A DNA stretch of 64,000 nucleotides from Naasia lichenicola (lineage in GTDB: Bacteria; Actinomycetota; Actinomycetes; Actinomycetales; Microbacteriaceae): NCBI RefSeq assembly GCF_004801885.1, contig NZ_SSSM01000005.1, positions 806,001-870,000 of the forward strand, in the 5' to 3' direction. Positions 59,007 through 64,000 of the stretch are shown here, piece after piece (within the stretch, counting starts at the first letter, position 1; every line of letters begins with the position of its first letter). Under the pieces are notes generated by a model that saw only the letters and a program-made list of their open reading frames with translations, did not search any database and was not told the DNA's origin. A program made the position numbers and the translations under genes.

Positions 59007-61013
59007 TCAGGACACCACGACGCGTGCGCCGGTCACGTTCTGGATGCGCGCGAATCCGTCCGACGCCGCACCGTCGCGATGTGCTGCCACTCGGACGCTC
59101 GGGAAGTAGGTGCCCGGCGCGTCGAAGGTGACCGTCGTCGACACGGTGACCTGAGCTGACAGCGCGACCGCGTCAGCGGCCTCGAAGCCGGCGCCCGTGT
59201 TCCATTCCACGGCGACGATGACTCCCACCCCCGGGGTCTCCGCGTGCGCGACGAGCTCGACCGGCTCGCCCACTCGAACCTCGGCGCGCTCCGCGCCGTT
59301 GGCTGCAAGGGTGACGACCGGCTGGATACCGTGACGCGCAGGAGCCGAGTTCGCCGCCGTGACCTGGCTGTCGACGACGGAATAGACCGACGTCGCAGGT
59401 GGGGGAGTGTCGTTCTCCACCCAGGCCGCCAGGTCGCGCAGGGCCTGGTGCAGCGCACCGAGGTAGCTCACCGTGCGCGTGGGGTCCTCCTGCGGTTCGA
59501 CGTCGCCGTGGGTCGCGCGGTCGATGAACCAGAGGCGGAAGTGCTCATCGGTCGCGTCTCCGAGGTGTCGGCGGACGGCCGAGCGATACCAGTCGGCCTG
59601 CCAGGCGTAGGCCTCCCGATCCCAGAGGCAGGCGACCACGATCATCCGCCCGGTGAAGCGGCCGCTCTGCACGGACCCTGCCGCGCCGGCCGCGAAGATC
59701 GGGCCGACCAGCATTGGTCGCTGCGGGAACAGGGGCGTGCCACCCGGTCCGCGGAACTGATCCCACGCTGCGTACTCCGGGCCCGGCACCTGGTGACGGT
59801 GGTAGGTCTGGATCGCCAGGAATCCGCTGTTGTCGACGGTCAGCTCGTCGCCGGGGCGGAGCGCGCGGAGGACCTCCGCGTCGGCGGGTCCGAAGATCGC
59901 GATGTCATCGAGCACGCGGAGGACCACGATCCGAGCGCCGGCCGAAGCACCGGTCTCGATGATCAGCTCCGTGGTCTGAGGGTCGACTGCGGGGCGCTCG
60001 GTCAGCCGGACTGCCACCGGCAGGTCGGGGGAGGTCGAGCCCAGCCATGCATCATCCGCGGCTCCGGTCGACTGGCCGCCGTGCGCGACCGAGGCGTGAC
60101 CCGTGGCAGCGAGGTCGGCGGGGGTGAGGAGCGAGGAGATCGTCGTGCGGTGCTGCACGCGGTCGCGCAGCAGAGATGGCGTGGGGTCGGCGCCCAGGTA
60201 TCCGGGCAGGGTCCAGAAATCCTCGAAGTAGCCGGGATCGATGGCGCGCAGGCCGGGGTAGAGAGCCGCGAGCCCGTGCGGTCCCATCGACGCGTGCCCG
60301 AACCAGGTGCGGGGAGGGAATCCCATCCGTGTGACCTCGAGGAGCGCCGCGGCCTGCTCCTCGTCGAGGTGTTCGGCGGGATCGCCGCTCCCGCCCGGCT
60401 CGAGTGCGTCGACGATCTCCTCGAAGTGGCCACGCAGGATCCGCAGGGCCGCCATCCGTGCGGTGAAGCTGTTCGGGATGGCCATGGGTGAGCCGATCAC
60501 GTACGGGACGAAGCCGTCCCAGACACCGGTGGTGTTCTCGGCGCCGCCGATGGTGCGGAAGCCCCCTCCTGATCCGCCGAACGCGTAGCCGTAGGTGCGG
60601 TGCGGTCCGTAGATCTGCTGAGCCAGGACCCGGGCGTACTGCGCTGCTGCGGCGTTGGCGCGGTAGGCGCCGATGGTCGGATCGAGGCCGGAGAACGGAT
60701 CTGCGGCTCGTGGTCCTCCGCCGTTCGTCTCCAGGAAGGCGGCGCCGCTCGAGATCGAGAAGCCGATCCGGTCCTCCTCACCGGTGAGGCCCTCGGAGAA
60801 GTGCTCGCTGTCGGGGATCGGGGCGATGTACTGGAAGAAGCGACCCTCGTAGGCATCGGCCTGCGGGAGATGCAGCGAGAAGCGGGTGTCGGTGCCCGAG
60901 AAGCCGCCGCGCAGGTAGCGGTGGGGAAGCGGGAGCTCGCGCTGCTCGTCGACGTCGACGAACGGATGCTCGAAGCCTGCGTCGATGGCGGGCGGGTCGT
61001 TCGTCAGCGTCAT
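59007..61013 (-). CDS. Large uncharacterised alpha/beta-hydrolase-like protein with C-terminal Ig/PKD-like domain
   Basis: A 668-residue protein without a signal peptide. YGYAFGGSGGGFRTIGGAEN (about 140-160) resembles a nucleophile elbow with Ser in GGSGG, and WFIDRATHGDVEP could supply the catalytic His, both in the order of tannase/feruloyl-esterase-like hydrolases. The last 100 residues (VELVAHAETPGVGVIVAVEW, FDAPGTYFPSVRVAAHRDG) resemble a PKD/Ig-like beta domain. It is 49 bp after a TetR gene on the same strand. An ester substrate is possible; the family is not characterised to my knowledge. Confidence 0.65.
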   Translation of the reverse strand: MTLTNDPPAIDAGFEHPFVDVDEQRELPLPHRYLRGGFSGTDTRFSLHLPQADAYEGRFFQYIAPIPDSEHFSEGLTGEEDRIGFSISSGAAFLETNGGGPRAADPFSGLDPTIGAYRANAAAAQYARVLAQQIYGPHRTYGYAFGGSGGGFRTIGGAENTTGVWDGFVPYVIGSPMAIPNSFTARMAALRILRGHFEEIVDALEPGGSGDPAEHLDEEQAAALLEVTRMGFPPRTWFGHASMGPHGLAALYPGLRAIDPGYFEDFWTLPGYLGADPTPSLLRDRVQHRTTISSLLTPADLAATGHASVAHGGQSTGAADDAWLGSTSPDLPVAVRLTERPAVDPQTTELIIETGASAGARIVVLRVLDDIAIFGPADAEVLRALRPGDELTVDNSGFLAIQTYHRHQVPGPEYAAWDQFRGPGGTPLFPQRPMLVGPIFAAGAAGSVQSGRFTGRMIVVACLWDREAYAWQADWYRSAVRRHLGDATDEHFRLWFIDRATHGDVEPQEDPTRTVSYLGALHQALRDLAAWVENDTPPPATSVYSVVDSQVTAANSAPARHGIQPVVTLAANGAERAEVRVGEPVELVAHAETPGVGVIVAVEWNTGAGFEAADAVALSAQVTVSTTVTFDAPGTYFPSVRVAAHRDGAASDGFARIQNVTGARVVVS

Positions 61014-61062
61014 CGCTTCTCCTCTAGGGTCTGTGCTGTCTGTTGCGCCGCGAGCCTGCGGT

Positions 61063-61710
61063 TCAGAGCCCGAATTCCGAGTCGCGGATGATCGCCTGCG
61101 CCTGCATGACGTTCTCGCCGGCGAGACGGCGGAACGTGCCGACGAGCATCTCGCCGAGGTCGATCTCGACGCCCGCGAACCAGAGCCCGGTGAGGCCGTC
61201 CCACATCGCGATCATCTCGATGGCGATCTGTCGCGCGTCGAGCCCCGGGTGGGCGAGCGCATCGCGCTGACGGTTGGCGACCATGCGGGTGAAGATGTCG
61301 ATCTGCGCCGCGGTGCGACGCTCGAGGTAGCTGCGTCCAGGGTGCTCAGGGCTGATCGCGAGGCCCTTGATCGCCAGCAGCAGTCGCAGCATCGGATCGT
61401 CTCGTGACGCGCTGGATGCGGTGTCGTGCAGCTCGTCGAGATCGAAGACGGGCTCGCCCTCATCGAGATGGTGAGCCGTCATCACCAGGGAGTCGTCGAG
61501 CTCGAGGGCGGCGACGAGCAGATGGTCGCGCGAGGGGAAGTGGTAGAGCACGGTGGCTTCGCTGCTGCCGGAGCGCTCGGCGACCTGGGCGATCGTCACG
61601 CTCTCATGTCCTCGCTCTTGGACGAGTTCGAGAGTGGCTCGCGCGATCTTCTCGCGCCTCTTGCGGGTTCCGGCGTACGGCCCGCGCTTGACTGCGGCAT
61701 CAGTGCTCAC
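61063..61710 (-). CDS. TetR family transcriptional regulator
   Basis: About 215 residues. HTH at about 27-50 (TIAQVAERSGSSEATVLYHFPSRD). The GTG start at 61710 is a guess; the frame is open to 61743. It is divergent from an MFS gene and upstream of the large hydrolase, so it may control both: uptake by the transporter and cleavage by the hydrolase. Confidence 0.82.
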   Translation of the reverse strand: MSTDAAVKRGPYAGTRKRREKIARATLELVQERGHESVTIAQVAERSGSSEATVLYHFPSRDHLLVAALELDDSLVMTAHHLDEGEPVFDLDELHDTASSASRDDPMLRLLLAIKGLAISPEHPGRSYLERRTAAQIDIFTRMVANRQRDALAHPGLDARQIAIEMIAMWDGLTGLWFAGVEIDLGEMLVGTFRRLAGENVMQAQAIIRDSEFGL

Positions 61711-61901
61711 CTCGCCGACCGTACACGAAAACGGGGTAAGCAAGAATATTCATCGTCGATGGTTGCGGTCGAGTCGCTTCGGCCGCTTGCGTGTGGTTGA
61801 AATTGGTGGTCTACTCTGCGTTCAGCGGATCGATTCCTCCCATCGGTGGGGATCGATCTCGTTCATGCGTCGCGCACCGCCCCCAACGAAGAGGACCGAC
61901 A

Positions 61902-63383
61902 ATGTCGTCAGTACCCCCACCCGAGCCCTCGGCCGACATCCTCACCACGTCGGACCCCGCTTCGAGCTCGGCGTCCGCTCAAGGGTCAGCCGAGCCCGAA
62001 GTGCCCGGGACGTCGGTGCATCTGATCGCCGGCAAGCCGCTGCGCCGCTATCTCCTGTGGTTCGGCATCGCGACCGCGGCGATCACCACGATCTGGGGCG
62101 GCGTCAGCGGCATCATCCTGCCCAACCACGTGCAGCTGCTCGCGTTCGGCCAGTTCTTCACCGGCGCGGACTCGGGTGTCGACCTGCAGGAGCTCAATCA
62201 GCTCAAGTCCTCGATCGACGCGGGAACGGCCACCGCGACAGCCGAGCAGAGCCGTCTGCTCGGCATCCTCCGCGACTTCGACGCGGCACGGGCCTCGAAT
62301 CTCGCCCTCGTCGCGACCATCGGCACGGTCTTCACGATGCTGGCGCAGCCCATCATCGGCGTGCTCTCCGACCGCACCCGTTCGCGGATGGGGCGTCGGG
62401 CTCCCTGGATCCTGTTCGGCGGGATCATCGGCTCCTTCCTGCTCATGAGCGTGCAGTTCGCACCGTCCGTCGGCATCCTCGTCGTCCTCTGGACGGTCGC
62501 ATCGGTCGCCCTCAACTCGGCCCAGGCGCCGCTCAACGCGACGGTCGCCGACCGAGTGGTCGAGGGCAAGCGGGGCACGGCGTCGGCCATCGGCGGGCTC
62601 GGCAGCTTCGCGGGCGGCATCCTGGGCGCCGTCATCTCGGGAGTCGCGTTCGGCGCGATCGGGCTGCAGTCCTACTACGTCGTCGGCGGCCTCGCGCTGA
62701 TCGGTCTCGTCCTCTTCGTCGTGCTGGTGCGCGACCGCTCGTCACTCACCCTCGAGGTGCCGGCCCACAGGTGGTCGACCTTCTTCGCGGGCTTCCTCGT
62801 CCCGCTCCGCTCAGCCGACTTCCGATGGGTCTGGATCGCCCGGGTGCTGCTCACCTTCGGCTACGGCACCTCCACGGCGCTCACCCTCTACATGCTGCAG
62901 AGCTATGTCCGCCCCGCGCTGAGCGCGGCGGAGGCGACCTCGCTCTCCCCGCTGCTCGCGGTGGTGGGATTCCCCGGCACGCTGGTCGGCCTCATCGTGG
63001 CCGGCCGCCTCTCCGACAGGCTCGGCCGTCGCAAGCCCTTCGTCATCTTCTCGTCGGTGCTGATGGCGGCCGGATTCCTCATCCCGCTGATCTCGCCGAC
63101 CGTTCCAGCGCTGCTGATCAGCGGGGTCGTCAGCGGGGTCGCGTTCGGTGCCTACCTGGCAGTCGACCAGGCGCTGTTCATCGATGTGCTGCCCGACAAG
63201 AGGGCGGCGGGGCGCGACCTCGGCGTCGCGGCGATCGCGAGCAACCTCGGCCAGTCGCTCGCGCCGCTGATCGCCGCCCAGGTCGTGGTGCTCACCGCCG
63301 GCTACGCGGGGATCTGGATCGTGGCGGCCGTGCTGGTCGCCATGGCGGCGGTCGCCATCGTGCCGGTGAAGGCGGTCCGATAG
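61902..63383 (+). CDS. MFS transporter
   Basis: A 493-residue membrane protein with 12 predicted hydrophobic segments, a 35-residue disordered N-terminus and the loop SDRTRSRMGRRAPWIL, similar to motif A and to glycoside-pentoside-hexuronide-like transporters. A 40-residue helical insert between the first helices (GVDLQELNQLKSSIDAGTAT) is unusual. GAGGA before ATG 61902 sets the start. It is divergent from tetR. Substrate unknown. Confidence 0.85.
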   Translation: MSSVPPPEPSADILTTSDPASSSASAQGSAEPEVPGTSVHLIAGKPLRRYLLWFGIATAAITTIWGGVSGIILPNHVQLLAFGQFFTGADSGVDLQELNQLKSSIDAGTATATAEQSRLLGILRDFDAARASNLALVATIGTVFTMLAQPIIGVLSDRTRSRMGRRAPWILFGGIIGSFLLMSVQFAPSVGILVVLWTVASVALNSAQAPLNATVADRVVEGKRGTASAIGGLGSFAGGILGAVISGVAFGAIGLQSYYVVGGLALIGLVLFVVLVRDRSSLTLEVPAHRWSTFFAGFLVPLRSADFRWVWIARVLLTFGYGTSTALTLYMLQSYVRPALSAAEATSLSPLLAVVGFPGTLVGLIVAGRLSDRLGRRKPFVIFSSVLMAAGFLIPLISPTVPALLISGVVSGVAFGAYLAVDQALFIDVLPDKRAAGRDLGVAAIASNLGQSLAPLIAAQVVVLTAGYAGIWIVAAVLVAMAAVAIVPVKAVR

Positions 63384-63418
63384 GCGCCGATCCGGCGCAT
63401 GCTGAGTAGCATTCCGGC

Positions 63419-63856
63419 ATGTCGATCAGGCTCGAGAACGTCGGGATCGCCGTCCGCGACCTGGAGGCGACGATCTCCTTCTTCACCGACCTCGGCCTCA
63501 CGGTCGTCGGCCGGGACGAGGTCAGCGGCGAATGGACCGACACCGCTGTCGGGCTCGACGGCAATCACGCCAGGATCGCGATGCTCCAGACGCCCGACGG
63601 TCACGGGCGCCTCGAGCTGTTCGAGTACATCCACCCCGCCGCCATCAAGACCGAGCCGACCCAGCCGAACGAGATCGGCATGCACCGCGTCGCGTTCTCG
63701 GTGGACGACATCGACGCCGCCCTCGCGATCGCCGCGGAGCACGGCTGCCATCCGCTCCGCGGGGTCGCGAACTACCGGGACATCTACCGGCTCGCCTACC
63801 TGCGCGGTCCGAGCGGCATCATCGTCATGCTCGCCCAGGAGTTGCATCCGAGCTGA
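63419..63856 (+). CDS. VOC family protein
   Basis: A 145-residue single VOC module (RLENVGIAVRDLEATISFFTDLGL; GMHRVAFSVDDIDAALA; RGPSGIIVMLAQEL) with His and Glu positions fitting a metal site. It follows the MFS gene by 35 bp in the same direction. Likely a glyoxalase-like or lyase protein; the substrate is unknown. Confidence 0.85.
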   Translation: MSIRLENVGIAVRDLEATISFFTDLGLTVVGRDEVSGEWTDTAVGLDGNHARIAMLQTPDGHGRLELFEYIHPAAIKTEPTQPNEIGMHRVAFSVDDIDAALAIAAEHGCHPLRGVANYRDIYRLAYLRGPSGIIVMLAQELHPS

Positions 63857-63889
63857 CGCCCGTCCGTGTCGACCCGGTGGAGGTCGCGG

Positions 63890-64000
63890 TCAGTCATGCT
63901 GCGCCGATGCCGGCCCTCCGCCGTCTCGGCGCACGACCCTGCGTCGGTCCGCGCGGTGCGCCTGCGCGAACGCGTCGATCGCGCGGTCCGTCGTCCTCGC
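63890..64000 (-). CDS. Possible C-terminal end of a gene entering from the right edge
   Basis: One minus-strand frame is open from the window edge to a TGA at 63892-63890. Its 36 residues (TTDRAIDAFAQAHRADRRR in the middle, ending SAQHD) look like a plausible basic helical tail, but the stretch is too short to judge and other frames are also partly open. Confidence 0.35.
   Translation of the reverse strand, partial: ARTTDRAIDAFAQAHRADRRRVVRRDGGGPASAQHD

Noticed and set aside
63419-63856. Second extradiol dioxygenase
   Set aside because: Only one VOC module of 145 residues; type I extradiol enzymes of the window type have two, and the context is not catabolic.

Overview
The window looks like chromosomal DNA of a high-GC Gram-positive actinobacterium, most likely a Microbacteriaceae member such as Microbacterium (inference from strong GC bias, GTG/ATG starts with GGAG-type ribosome sites, 4-bp ATGA/GTGA gene overlaps, and actinobacterial families such as DUF6457, DUF1206 and short PknB-like kinases). 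No rRNA, tRNA, CRISPR array, phage or transposase gene was recognised.

Layout. 1-5.3 kb: regulator/VOC/efflux pairs, a methyltransferase and a metallo-beta-lactamase-fold lactonase. 5.3-25.2 kb: an aromatic-methoxyl island. It holds three LigM/DesA-type tetrahydrofolate (THF)-dependent aromatic O-demethylase paralogues (7894-9297, 11156-12517, 23812-25194), metF, purU, folD and folE, a gallate-type meta-cleavage operon (galB, galC, galD and a VOC-fold extradiol dioxygenase, 12796-16383), the folate genes pabB-folB-folK, and PadR, GntR and IclR regulators beside the demethylases. 25.4-33.3 kb: a Liv-type ABC importer, a CocE-type hydrolase, 5-formyl-THF cyclo-ligase and an FchA-like methenyl-THF cyclohydrolase. 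33.4-41.8 kb (minus strand): a carbohydrate cassette with a split transketolase, a zinc alcohol dehydrogenase, an Rbs-type ABC importer, an SDR and a TIM-barrel isomerase/epimerase, but no sugar kinase. 42.3-46 kb: two aldehyde dehydrogenases flanking a MarR regulator; the second resembles benzaldehyde dehydrogenases. 46-51.5 kb: molybdenum-cofactor genes (moeA, DUF6457, mobA), fdhD and a formate-dehydrogenase-like molybdoenzyme. 51.6-58.9 kb: envelope, stress and signalling genes (Ser/Thr kinase, lipoprotein with an Asn-Gly tail, DUF1206, PAP2, OhrR-like MarR). 59-64 kb: a large uncharacterised alpha/beta hydrolase, TetR/MFS and VOC genes.

How the genes may work together (inference). Methoxylated lignin aromatics (vanillate/syringate type) would be imported, aldehydes oxidised by the ALDHs, and methoxyl groups moved to THF by the three demethylases. 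5-Methyl-THF would be oxidised by MetF and FolD, with FchA and cyclo-ligase handling side forms. PurU would release formate and the molybdenum FDH would oxidise it to CO2, while FolE, PabB, FolB and FolK would help maintain the folate pool. The demethylated trihydroxybenzoate would be cleaved by the VOC-type dioxygenase and taken by GalD, GalB and GalC to pyruvate and oxaloacetate. The ring-cleaving step is the least certain, because no classical LigB-type gallate dioxygenase is present.

Non-coding sequence is also structured: an ATTGT-nn-ACAAT-like site recurs at three promoters of the aromatic island, a TGTAAC-N4-GYTACA site recurs upstream of three envelope genes, and several intergenic gaps carry large hairpins built from a word private to that gap.
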